From Flavobacterium sp. Root901 (GTDB lineage Bacteria > Bacteroidota > Bacteroidia > Flavobacteriales > Flavobacteriaceae): 64,000 nucleotides of DNA. Position 1 is the first letter of the stretch. The number at the start of each line of letters is the position of its first letter. The position numbers and the translations under genes are program-made. Under the pieces are notes generated by a model. That model did not search any database, was not told the DNA's origin, and was given only the letters and a program-made list of their open reading frames with translations. The stretch spans positions 844,824 through 908,823 of the forward strand of contig NZ_LMJB01000006.1 in NCBI RefSeq assembly GCF_001429765.1, written 5' to 3'. This document shows positions 50,484-59,499 of the stretch, piece by piece.

Positions 50484-51200
50484 ATGAAAAAATCAATTCT
50501 ACTTTTAGTTTGCACAGTATTTCTGTTAAGTTTTACTGCCAACGCTCAAAATAAAATTAAAGGAAATGGCAAAATAGTTAGTGAAACAAGAACAACCGGC
50601 GATTATGACGGAATTAAGGTTTCTGGTTCTTTTGATGTAAATCTTGTTGCCGGAAAAGAAGGTAAAATTTCTATTAAAGGTGAAGAAAATTTATTGTCAT
50701 ATGTTAAAGTGGAAGTAGAAGAAAATACATTGAAAATTTATGTTGAAAAATCGACAAACATTCGTCCATCCAAAACAATTGAAGTTGTAGTTCCATTTGA
50801 TAAAGTTTCTCAATTAAGCCTTTCAGGATCAGGAAATGTTCAGTCTAAAGATATTATTAAATGTGATAATTTATCTGTAAAACTTTCGGGTTCAGGCGAT
50901 TTTAATCTGCCAATTGATACAAATAATTTAGATTTGAATGTCAGCGGTTCCGGTAACATCAATTTAAAAGGCACAGCTGATAATTTTACGACAAAACTTT
51001 CAGGTTCCGGCGATATTGATGCAGCCGACTTAAAATCTAAAAATGTTATTGCCAATGTTTCTGGTTCCGGAAACACAAAAGTAAGCTCAAATGAAAGTCT
51101 TACGGCAAGAGTAGCAGGTTCCGGAAATATTAAATATTTAGGAAATCCGGAAAAGCGTGACGTAAAAGTTTCCGGTTCAGGAAATATTACAAAAGGTTAA
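50484..51200 (+). CDS. Secreted GIN (DUF2807) domain protein
   Basis: The 238-residue protein has a signal peptide (cleavage after NAQ, about residue 22) and one GIN/DUF2807 domain. The FDGIKVSGSF-like entry is present (YDGIKVSGSFDVNLVAGKEGKISIKGEENLLSYV). A run of at least six SGSG or AGSG units at about 20-residue spacing then stacks as a parallel beta-helix (LSGSGNVQ, LSGSGDFN, VSGSGNIN, LSGSGDID, VSGSGNTK, VAGSGNIK, VSGSGNIT). The gene is 25 bp after the DUF4097 gene and is the last gene of the sigma operon. Confidence 0.85.
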   Translation: MKKSILLLVCTVFLLSFTANAQNKIKGNGKIVSETRTTGDYDGIKVSGSFDVNLVAGKEGKISIKGEENLLSYVKVEVEENTLKIYVEKSTNIRPSKTIEVVVPFDKVSQLSLSGSGNVQSKDIIKCDNLSVKLSGSGDFNLPIDTNNLDLNVSGSGNINLKGTADNFTTKLSGSGDIDAADLKSKNVIANVSGSGNTKVSSNESLTARVAGSGNIKYLGNPEKRDVKVSGSGNITKG

Positions 51201-51277
51201 TGTATTAGTAAAAAAATATCACGAATTTCAAAATCATCATCAATCAATAATCCTGCAATTCGTGATATTGGTATCAG

Positions 51278-51309
51278 AGACGTTTCATTAATTTGAAACG
51301 TCTTTTTTA
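51278..51309. terminator. Bidirectional terminator overlapping the end of the UMF1 gene
   Basis: AGACGTTTCA (51278-51287) pairs with TGAAACGTCT (51294-51303), followed by T6. The stop codon of the minus-strand UMF1 gene (51288-51290) falls in the loop, so the hairpin is partly coding. Confidence 0.8.
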
Positions 51310-52607
51310 TGAACTCTTCTCAAAAGAAAAATAGACGTTACAAAGAAAACAGCCAGAATAACAATCGCAGCACGCGGGCTTCCTGTAATCTGATCGATAA
51401 TTCCGTAAACGCACATTCCTATTACAATTCCTATTTTTTCAGCAACATCATAAAAACTAAAAAATGAAGCTGTATCTTCTGTTTCAGGCAGTAACTTTGA
51501 ATATGTTGAACGTGATAAAGCCTGAATTCCTCCCATTACAAATCCTACAATAGTTGCCATAACATAAAAATGCATTGGAAGGGTTATAAAATAAGCCAAA
51601 GCACAAAATACAGCCCATATAGCATTAATAAAAATCAAGGTTGGAATATTTCCATATTTTTCTGAAGCACGAGAAGTTAAAACCGCGCCCAAAACCGCCA
51701 CCAGCTGAATTAATAAAATACAAATTATTAAACCAATTGTACTTTCTTCTTTTGAAGTCCACTGGATTTCCTGCGCTCCAAAATAAGTCGCTACAAGCAT
51801 TACGGTTTGTACCGCCATACTTGAAACAAAAAAACCTCCTAAATATCGTCTCAAAGGAACATTGTCATTTAATAGGACCCAAACCTTTTTCAATTCTTTA
51901 AAACCGTTAAAAACAACAGATTTTGTTAGCTTTGCTCCGGTTTCTTTTCTTCCTTTTGGTAAATAGTAATAGGTATACTGACTAAATAAAATCCACCAGA
52001 CTCCTACCATTATAAAAGAATATCTCATGGCTTTCATAGCCGGTTCCGGCCCTTCGATTGAAAACCAGTCCGGTTTCATTATCATCATTAAATTAATAAT
52101 CAGCAAAAGCACACTTCCTATATATCCCATTGAATATCCTTTGGCACTAATTCTGTCCTGCTGCTCTTCAAAAGCAATATCCGGAAGATAGGAATTATAA
52201 AAAACCAAACTTCCCCAGTAACCTAATAATCCTAAAAAGTAAAAGATGAGTCCAACATAAATATTTTCTAAATCAAACCAGTACAATCCCATGCAGGAAA
52301 GGGCTCCCAAATAGCAGAAAAACTTCATGAAAGACTTTTTATTTCCAACGTAATCTGCAATTCCGGATAGTAAAGGTGAAATAAAAGAAACAACCATAAA
52401 AGCCGCTGCAGTTATAAAACTAATTAATGCAGAGTTTTTTAAATGCATCCCGAATACATCAATATAATGATCGCGTTTTGCAAATAATGCTTCATAAAAA
52501 ATTGGAAATACTGCCGAAGCAATTGTAAGCGTATAAACTGAATTTGCCCAATCATAAAATGCCCAGGCATTTAATAATTTCTTGTCTCCTTTTTGTAGGT
52601 TTTTCAT
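51288..52607 (-). CDS. UMF1-family MFS transporter (Atg22-like)
   Basis: The 439-residue product has twelve membrane segments. It shows the N-terminal WAFYDWANSVYTLTIASAVFPIFYEA motif typical of the UMF1 family (a group related to yeast Atg22) and the GGIQALSRSTYSKLLPETEDTASFFSFYDV block near the C-terminus. It is probably an amino acid or metabolite exporter; the substrate is unknown. The gene is monocistronic. Confidence 0.88.
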   Translation of the reverse strand: MKNLQKGDKKLLNAWAFYDWANSVYTLTIASAVFPIFYEALFAKRDHYIDVFGMHLKNSALISFITAAAFMVVSFISPLLSGIADYVGNKKSFMKFFCYLGALSCMGLYWFDLENIYVGLIFYFLGLLGYWGSLVFYNSYLPDIAFEEQQDRISAKGYSMGYIGSVLLLIINLMMIMKPDWFSIEGPEPAMKAMRYSFIMVGVWWILFSQYTYYYLPKGRKETGAKLTKSVVFNGFKELKKVWVLLNDNVPLRRYLGGFFVSSMAVQTVMLVATYFGAQEIQWTSKEESTIGLIICILLIQLVAVLGAVLTSRASEKYGNIPTLIFINAIWAVFCALAYFITLPMHFYVMATIVGFVMGGIQALSRSTYSKLLPETEDTASFFSFYDVAEKIGIVIGMCVYGIIDQITGSPRAAIVILAVFFVTSIFLLRRVHKKDVSN

Positions 52608-52712
52608 AGAAATGGTTTTGTTAATGCGCTACGAATTTATCTATTTTTTGCGATAATCAAATATAATTTATCTAAATCGTTTATTAATAAATTATAAACA
52701 ATTCCGGGCATA

Positions 52713-52743
52713 AAAAAAGCTACTCAAACGAATAGCTTTTTTT
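52713..52743 (-). terminator. Terminator of the M48 peptidase gene
   Basis: AAAAAAGCTA and TAGCTTTTTT pair around a 10-nt loop. The A/T runs suit either direction; the M48 gene reads into it from the right. Confidence 0.75.
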
Positions 52744-52759
52744 ATATTTTAAATATTTT

Positions 52760-53572
52760 TTATTTGATTGTACCCACTTTTAGCGCAATCGCTCTTGCTT
52801 CTGGCACTAAAGCTTTAATATTAGCTATTCTGGTAGCATCAGAAGGGTGTGTACTCATAAACTCAGGAGTTGATCCACCGCCAGATTTGGCAGACATTCT
52901 ACTCCAAAACGCTACAGCATCATCCGGATTATAACCTGCAATAGCCATTAAAGTTAAGCCGATTTTATCTGCTTCGCTTTCATTGCTTCTGCTAAAAGGA
53001 AGCATTACCCCTACTTCTGAACCAAGGCCGTAAGCCTGAGCAAATATTTGTCGTGTAGATTCAGACTTACCGCTTGTGGCTGCATCTAAAGCTACTCCGC
53101 CAATTTGCTGCAATTGTGCAGCTGACATTCTTTGTGCCCCGTGATTAGCCAATGCATGCGATACTTCGTGCCCCATAACAGTTGCTAAACCGGATTCATT
53201 TTGTGTAACTGGCAAAATTCCTGAGTAAACAACAATTTTTCCTCCCGGCAAGCACCAGGCATTAACTTCTTTATTATCTACCAGTTTATATTCCCAGCGA
53301 TAATCTTTTAAATATTGTGATTGTCCTAAATAGGTTAAATATTTTTCTGCTGCTGCCTTAATTTTGTATCCAACAGTTTCTACGCGTTTTGCATCTGCAG
53401 TTCCGGTGATTACTTTATTTTCAGATAAAAACTGATTGTATTGCTGAAATGAAGATGGAAATAATTCACTATTAGAAACAAAATTTAGATTTTGTTTTCC
53501 GGTAATTGGATTTGTTGCGCAGCTGCATACTAAAACAACAGCAAAAAGGCCTGAAATTAAATGTTTTTTCAT
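52760..53572 (-). CDS. M48-family metallopeptidase lipoprotein
   Basis: The 270-residue protein has a lipoprotein signal (VLVCSC, Cys near residue 17) and an M48 domain with the zinc motif HEVSH (in VMGHEVSHALANHGAQRM) and the downstream ligand ESEADKIGLTLMAIAGY. It resembles E. coli LoiP/YggG-type envelope proteases, which act on misfolded outer-membrane proteins. It should sit on a membrane facing the periplasm. It is a single gene. Confidence 0.93.
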   Translation of the reverse strand: MKKHLISGLFAVVLVCSCATNPITGKQNLNFVSNSELFPSSFQQYNQFLSENKVITGTADAKRVETVGYKIKAAAEKYLTYLGQSQYLKDYRWEYKLVDNKEVNAWCLPGGKIVVYSGILPVTQNESGLATVMGHEVSHALANHGAQRMSAAQLQQIGGVALDAATSGKSESTRQIFAQAYGLGSEVGVMLPFSRSNESEADKIGLTLMAIAGYNPDDAVAFWSRMSAKSGGGSTPEFMSTHPSDATRIANIKALVPEARAIALKVGTIK

Positions 53573-53655
53573 GATCTTAAAATTTTAAACATACACAAAA
53601 ATACAATTTATATTACTTAAAATCTTACATAATTATTTCAAACGCTATCACAATT

Positions 53656-56058
53656 TTACTTATCACCTACGATATGCAGTTCATTAAACTCTTTATCAAC
53701 TATTAAAAAATTATTTAATTCGAAAGTAAATTTATCAAATTCAACCTTTTCATTATCGATTTCTATTTCTGTAACTTTAAAAGGCAGTCCTATTAAATTA
53801 ATTTTATATTTTGAATACGGTGTTTCGTATTTTCCTTCTTTATGAAGCTGGATTATTAATTCTTTTTCTTTTCCAATAGTTCGTAATGATAAATGGCTGA
53901 AACGTCCTTTTTTATAATCATAACCGTCCTGCGCATCTTCATAAACTGCTGATTGTTCTTTACCATTTTTGTAATACACATCAAGCGTCAGCTCATCAAA
54001 TTCTAATTCTCCAACATATTGCTGAACCGGGTATTTTGGAATAATCGCTCCAGCTTTTACAAAAACCGGAATTTCATCAAATTTGGTATCAATCCATATT
54101 TCTCTTCCTCCAATAAAAAGTTCGTTTGTCCAATAGTTATACCACTCACCTCTTGGAATATACATGCGTCGGCCTACAGCATTTGGTTCCAAAATCGGAC
54201 ATACTAATATTTGGTTTCCAAAGATAAATTCATCATTACGATAATGGGTTTGTGTGTCATCCTGATCATAATAAACCAGAGGTTTCAGCATCGGAACCCC
54301 TTCTTCAATATACTGCCAGAACATAGTATATAAATAAGGTAATAACTGATAACGAAGGCTGACAAATTTTCTTGTAATGTTGATTACTTCTTCATCAAAA
54401 GCCCAAGGTTCCTGATTTCCGTGATCTCCGGAAGAGTGCGTTCTGCAAAACGGATGGAAAACTCCTAACTGAATCCAGCGTGCATATAACTCTCCCGTTG
54501 GCTGTTCTGCAAATCCTCCAATGTCAGAACCCGTAAATCCCATTCCAGAAATTGACATTCTCTGCACCTGAATATTGGCAACCCATAAATGTTCCCAGGT
54601 TGCTACATTATCTCCTGTCCAGGAAGATGTATAGCGCTGCGCACCGGAATATGCTGATCTTGTAATCACAAAAGGTCGTTTTGGATAAGCAAATCGCTTA
54701 ACACCATGATAAGTTGCCCTTGCCATTTGTGTTCCGTAAATATTATGTGCTTTCCTGTGACTGCATGGATTTCCGTCGTAAACATGGCGCACGTCCATTG
54801 GGAAAGTCTTATTTGGAACCTCCATAACAGCCGGTTCATTCATATCATTCCAAACTCCTTTAACGCCAATATCTGCAATTAATTCTTTAAATAATCCGGC
54901 CCACCACTCTCTGACTACGGGATTTGTATAATCCGGAAAATTACATTCTCCAGGCCACACCTTACCTTTCATATAAGGACCATCAGCTCTTTTGCAGAAA
55001 TAATCTTTTTCTAAAGCTTCTTTGTAAACCCAGTACTCCTTATCGATTTTTATTCCCGGATCTATAATGACAACTGTTTTAAAACCGTCTTCGGCTAATT
55101 CGGCAACCATTCTTTTTGGATCAGGAAAATAGTTTTTATTCCATGTAAAACATCTAAATCCTTCCATATAATCGATATCCAGATAAATAGCATCACAGGG
55201 TATTTTAAGTTCTCTAAATTTTGATGTGATTTCTTTTACTTTACTTTCCGGATAATAACTCCATTTGCATTGATGATAGCCGAGAACCCAAAGCGGCGGT
55301 AGCTCCGGTTTTCCGGTTAAATCAGTATAGGTCGTTACGACGTCCTGCATTTGCGGGCCGTAGATAAAATAATAATTCATTTCTCCGCCTTCTGCCCAAA
55401 AACTGGTCACATTTCGTCTTTCCTGACAAAAATCGAAAAAAGTCCTAAAGGTATTATCAAAGAAAATTCCGTAAGATTGTTTGTTATGAAGACCGATATA
55501 AAATGGCACCACTTTATAAAGCGGATCCTGATCTTTTTGATACGCATATTGATCTGTGGCAAAATTTTCTACTCTTTTACCTTTAAGATTCATTTGAGTT
55601 GCTTTATCTCCAAGACCATAATAACATTCTCCATCTTTAGAGAATTTGCTCATTTTTACTATATTTCCGCCATATTCATAACTTTCTTCCCAATGAAAAC
55701 CAAGTTCATCTTCAAGAATTAGAAAATCATTTAAATCATAAATGGTAAGACGTAAATCGGCTTTCTGGATCTTACATTTTACCTTGCTGGTCCTGATTTG
55801 GAAAAAAGTTTCTTCTTCTGTAAGCTCAAGAAAATTATATCCATGAAGCTGTGTTTTATCAATTGCATACGAAAAGTCATTACTGAAATAGCCTTTTGTG
55901 GTGAAGCGAAATCGAATCAAACTGTCTCTGAGAATAGTGACTTTTAAAATTACTTTATTATCCGTATTAAAAAAGATAGAATCTCCTTCGTGTTCGTACG
56001 AAATAATTTTTGATGGATATAAATCGCCTTTGTATTCTAATGATGTGTTTGTAATCAT
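53656..56058 (-). CDS. Glycoside hydrolase family 31 alpha-glucosidase
   Basis: The 800-residue enzyme carries the GH31 catalytic signature GVWNDMNEPAV (nucleophile Asp; WNDMNEP) and further blocks: WVLGYHQCKWSYYPE, DYMEGFRCFTWNKNYFPDP, and RSAYSGAQRYTSSWTGDNVATWEHL. An N-terminal beta-domain (residues 1-230) and a C-terminal beta-domain complete it. It has no signal peptide, so it should act inside the cell on maltooligosaccharides or glycogen debris. It lies 198 bp downstream of glgB, pointing the same way, which fits a role in glycogen breakdown. Confidence 0.93.
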   Translation of the reverse strand: MITNTSLEYKGDLYPSKIISYEHEGDSIFFNTDNKVILKVTILRDSLIRFRFTTKGYFSNDFSYAIDKTQLHGYNFLELTEEETFFQIRTSKVKCKIQKADLRLTIYDLNDFLILEDELGFHWEESYEYGGNIVKMSKFSKDGECYYGLGDKATQMNLKGKRVENFATDQYAYQKDQDPLYKVVPFYIGLHNKQSYGIFFDNTFRTFFDFCQERRNVTSFWAEGGEMNYYFIYGPQMQDVVTTYTDLTGKPELPPLWVLGYHQCKWSYYPESKVKEITSKFRELKIPCDAIYLDIDYMEGFRCFTWNKNYFPDPKRMVAELAEDGFKTVVIIDPGIKIDKEYWVYKEALEKDYFCKRADGPYMKGKVWPGECNFPDYTNPVVREWWAGLFKELIADIGVKGVWNDMNEPAVMEVPNKTFPMDVRHVYDGNPCSHRKAHNIYGTQMARATYHGVKRFAYPKRPFVITRSAYSGAQRYTSSWTGDNVATWEHLWVANIQVQRMSISGMGFTGSDIGGFAEQPTGELYARWIQLGVFHPFCRTHSSGDHGNQEPWAFDEEVINITRKFVSLRYQLLPYLYTMFWQYIEEGVPMLKPLVYYDQDDTQTHYRNDEFIFGNQILVCPILEPNAVGRRMYIPRGEWYNYWTNELFIGGREIWIDTKFDEIPVFVKAGAIIPKYPVQQYVGELEFDELTLDVYYKNGKEQSAVYEDAQDGYDYKKGRFSHLSLRTIGKEKELIIQLHKEGKYETPYSKYKINLIGLPFKVTEIEIDNEKVEFDKFTFELNNFLIVDKEFNELHIVGDK

Positions 56059-56256
56059 ACCGCCAATGAATTAATTATAACAATAATGTCTTTCAAACAT
56101 ACAAAAAAAGTTAGTAAAGGGCTATGAATAAAAGGTTTATTCACGAAAACGTTTTTTCTGACTGAGTATTAAATTACCATTCAAAAAATCAATAATTCGG
56201 TAATTTAAAACCAATAAAATGACAAAACAATACTGCAAAAAATATTTGTCAGATTT

Positions 56257-58161
56257 TTAAACGAAAGAATAAACGGTTACACTTAAAGGTGGTAAAATTA
56301 ATTCAACAGAAAAATCTCTTCCATCATAAGGAGTGATTTCAACTTTTAAAGATTTTTCGTTTCCAGCATCGCTTCCTCCATAAATTGAAGCATCAGTATT
56401 GAAAATCTCTTGTAATTTGCCTTTTTGCGGAACTCCAATTCTGTAATTTTCTCGTACTACCTGAGTAAAATTGCAGACTACAACAACATTTTCATCAGCA
56501 TTATTCCCTTTTCGTATATAAGATAAAACCGCATTTTGGTGGTCCGAATAATTAATCCATTCAAAACCATCTCCTGTAAATTGCTTTTCATACAATGCAG
56601 GATATGTTTTGTACAACTTATTCAAATCTGTAATTAATCTTTTTATTCCCGAATGGAAATCGTATTGCAGTAAATGCCAGTCGAGACTTTGCTCAAAATT
56701 CCATTCGCCGGTTTGACCAAATTCGGCACCCATAAACAATAACTTTGTGCCGGGATGTGTAAACATATAACCGTATAATAATCTTAAATTGGCAAATCGC
56801 TGCCATTCGTCACCCGGCATTTTATAAATTAAAGATTTTTTGCCGTATACCACTTCGTCATGAGAAAACGGAAGCATGAAATTTTCTGTAAAGGCATATG
56901 TCATTGAAAAAGTCAAATCATTTTGATGGTATTTTCGATATACTGTTTCCTTTTGAAAATATTTTAAAGTATCGTGCATCCAGCCCATCATCCATTTCAT
57001 TCCAAATCCTAAACCACCCGTAAATGTTGGTCTTGACACCATAGGAAAAGAAGTACTTTCTTCGGCAATAGTCTGAACTCCATCAAAATTAGAATAGATT
57101 ACTTCATTAAATTCTTTAAGAAAACTTATACTGTCCAGATTTTCTCTTCCTCCAAAAATATTGGCTTCCCACTCTCCTTCTTTTCTCGAATAATCAAGGT
57201 ATAACATCGAAGCAACAGCATCAACTCTTAATCCGTCAATATGATAATTTTGAAGCCAAAAAACGGCATTACTAATTAAAAACGCACGAACTTCATTTCT
57301 TCCATAATTAAAAACTAAGCTTTTCCAATCAGGATGATACCCTTTTCGACGATCCGGATGTTCATATAAATGTGATCCGTCAAAATAGCCTAAACCATGG
57401 GCATCATCCGGAAAATGTGAAGGGACCCAGTCTAAAATTACACCAATTCCTTCCTGATGCAGTCTATCGACTAAAACCATAAAATCCTGTGGTTTTCCAA
57501 ATCGTGAAGTAGGTGCAAAATATCCTGTCAATTGATATCCCCAGGAAGGATCATAGGGATATTCCATCACAGGCATAAATTCTACATGCGTAAAACCAGT
57601 TTCTTTTACATAGTTAACTAAATCATCAGCCAGTTCCAGATAACTTAAAAACTTGTTATGATCTGCCCTTTTCCAGGATCCTAAATGTACTTCATAAACA
57701 GAATATGGCTTATCTAAAGCATTGATTTGTTTACGATTCTGCATCCAGTTTTCGTCTTTCCATTTATAATCCAAATCCCAGACTACAGAAGCAGTATGTG
57801 GTGGTTTTTCGCAATATAAAGCAAAGGGATCTGCTTTCTCAGTTACAATTCCATTAATATTCGATTGGATTTTATATTTATAAAGTGCTCCTTTAGAAAT
57901 ATTAGGAATAAAGCCTTCCCAAATTCCCGACGAATCCCAGCGAACATTTAAAACATGTTCTCCCTGTGTCCAATAATTGAAATCGCCAACTACAGAAACC
58001 GAATGTGCGGTAGGTGCCCAAACAGCAAAATAAACTCCTTTTATTCCATCCACTTCTATTAAATGCGCTCCTAATTTTTCATATAATTTGAAGTGTTTTC
58101 CGGCTTTGAATAAATCGATATCAAAATCAGTAAATAAGGAATGTGTGATTACTTTGGTCAT
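56257..58161 (-). CDS. glgB: 1,4-alpha-glucan branching enzyme
   Basis: The 634-residue enzyme (GH13) introduces alpha-1,6 branches into glycogen. It has an N-terminal CBM48-like domain (YFAVWAPTAHSVSVVGDFNYW, about residues 40-62). The catalytic motifs are DWVPSHFP, GLRVDAVASMLYLDYSR (nucleophile Asp), the Glu in TIAEEST, and FSHDEV. It is shorter than E. coli GlgB (728 residues) because the extra N1 domain is missing. It follows glgC by 57 bp within the glgA-glgC-glgB run. Confidence 0.95.
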   Translation of the reverse strand: MTKVITHSLFTDFDIDLFKAGKHFKLYEKLGAHLIEVDGIKGVYFAVWAPTAHSVSVVGDFNYWTQGEHVLNVRWDSSGIWEGFIPNISKGALYKYKIQSNINGIVTEKADPFALYCEKPPHTASVVWDLDYKWKDENWMQNRKQINALDKPYSVYEVHLGSWKRADHNKFLSYLELADDLVNYVKETGFTHVEFMPVMEYPYDPSWGYQLTGYFAPTSRFGKPQDFMVLVDRLHQEGIGVILDWVPSHFPDDAHGLGYFDGSHLYEHPDRRKGYHPDWKSLVFNYGRNEVRAFLISNAVFWLQNYHIDGLRVDAVASMLYLDYSRKEGEWEANIFGGRENLDSISFLKEFNEVIYSNFDGVQTIAEESTSFPMVSRPTFTGGLGFGMKWMMGWMHDTLKYFQKETVYRKYHQNDLTFSMTYAFTENFMLPFSHDEVVYGKKSLIYKMPGDEWQRFANLRLLYGYMFTHPGTKLLFMGAEFGQTGEWNFEQSLDWHLLQYDFHSGIKRLITDLNKLYKTYPALYEKQFTGDGFEWINYSDHQNAVLSYIRKGNNADENVVVVCNFTQVVRENYRIGVPQKGKLQEIFNTDASIYGGSDAGNEKSLKVEITPYDGRDFSVELILPPLSVTVYSFV

Positions 58162-58218
58162 ATTTGGTTTTTAAGGCAATATTTAAATTTGGATTTTTTG
58201 TGTTGGAATTTATTAAGA

Positions 58219-59499
58219 TTATTCAATTCTGAAATTATCGGATAATGTAACGCCCTTTTTAATTACAACAATCCCGTCTTTTATACTGTATAATTCGTTT
58301 GTAAAATTATCAAGATGTTTTCCGCCGCTTATATGAACATTGTTTCCAATTCGAACGTTTTTGTCTACCAAAGTATTTTTTATAAAACAATTTTCACCAA
58401 TACCAACATGAATTTTGTTGATGCTGCTGTCATGGTTCATTTCATCTATATCCTGATAAAAATCGTTACCCATAACATAACAATTCTCCAAAACGGTTCC
58501 TTCACCAATTCTGGAACGAATTCCAATTACTGAACTTTTTATTTCCTTGGCATTGATAATACATCCTTCAGAAATTAAAGACTGGTTGATTATTGAATTT
58601 CTAAATTTAGACGGAGGAAGTAATCTTGGTCTTGTGAAAATTTTGTTTTCGTTATCAAATAAATTAAACTCCGGAATATCAGCTGTTAAACCAATATTTG
58701 CTTCAAAAAACGATTCTATATTTCCAATATCTGTCCAGTACCCTTCATATTGATAACTCAATATTTTATGTTTTCCAACAGCTTGCGGAATGATCTCTTT
58801 ACCAAAATCTTTAGTTTCCTGATTCGCCATTAATTCTTCCAATAACGATTTATTGAAAATGTAAATTCCCATTGACGCAAGATATTTTTTGCCTTTTTCC
58901 TGCATATGTTCACTCACTTCAGATTCCCATTCAGGCAATAATGAAGCGTCTGGTTTTTCAATAAAAGCATGGATATTATTCTCATGATCGGTTTTAAGGA
59001 TTCCAAATTCTGGTGCATCTTTAGCATTTACCGGCAAAGTTGCAATCGAAATTTCTGCATCAGCGGCAATATGTGCTTCGAGCATTTCGTTAAAATCCAT
59101 TTGATACAATTGATCTCCCGAAAGAATTAAAGCGTGGTCAAAGTCATGTTTCAAAAAATGAGACATACACTGACGAACAGCATCTGCAGTTCCCTGAAAC
59201 CAGGTTGGATTGTCAGGAGTTTGTTCTGCAGCCAAAATATCGACAAACGACTGACTGAAAATACTAAAATTAAAAGTGTTTTTTATATGTGCATTTAAAG
59301 ACGCAGAGTTAAACTGTGTTAAAACAAATATTTTAAAAATATCAGAATTGATACAATTTGAGATGGGAATATCGACCAGACGGTATTTTCCTCCAATCGG
59401 AACAGCCGGCTTTGATCTTGTTTCAGTTAACGGAAACAAACGTGATCCTTGTCCTCCTCCTAAAATAATAGCAACTACGTTTTTCTTTTTAAATTTCAT
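58219..59499 (-). CDS. glgC: Glucose-1-phosphate adenylyltransferase
   Basis: The 426-residue enzyme makes ADP-glucose for glycogen synthesis. Its N-terminal pyrophosphorylase motif is GGGQGSRLFPLTETRSKPAVPIGGKYRLVD (about residues 14-43), and it has a left-handed beta-helix at the C-terminus (ENCFIKNTLVDKNVRIGNNVHI). The length is typical. It overlaps glgA by 11 bp, so both are translationally coupled. The N-terminal Arg/Lys cluster that forms the allosteric site in other family members is present at least in part. Confidence 0.95.
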   Translation of the reverse strand: MKFKKKNVVAIILGGGQGSRLFPLTETRSKPAVPIGGKYRLVDIPISNCINSDIFKIFVLTQFNSASLNAHIKNTFNFSIFSQSFVDILAAEQTPDNPTWFQGTADAVRQCMSHFLKHDFDHALILSGDQLYQMDFNEMLEAHIAADAEISIATLPVNAKDAPEFGILKTDHENNIHAFIEKPDASLLPEWESEVSEHMQEKGKKYLASMGIYIFNKSLLEELMANQETKDFGKEIIPQAVGKHKILSYQYEGYWTDIGNIESFFEANIGLTADIPEFNLFDNENKIFTRPRLLPPSKFRNSIINQSLISEGCIINAKEIKSSVIGIRSRIGEGTVLENCYVMGNDFYQDIDEMNHDSSINKIHVGIGENCFIKNTLVDKNVRIGNNVHISGGKHLDNFTNELYSIKDGIVVIKKGVTLSDNFRIE

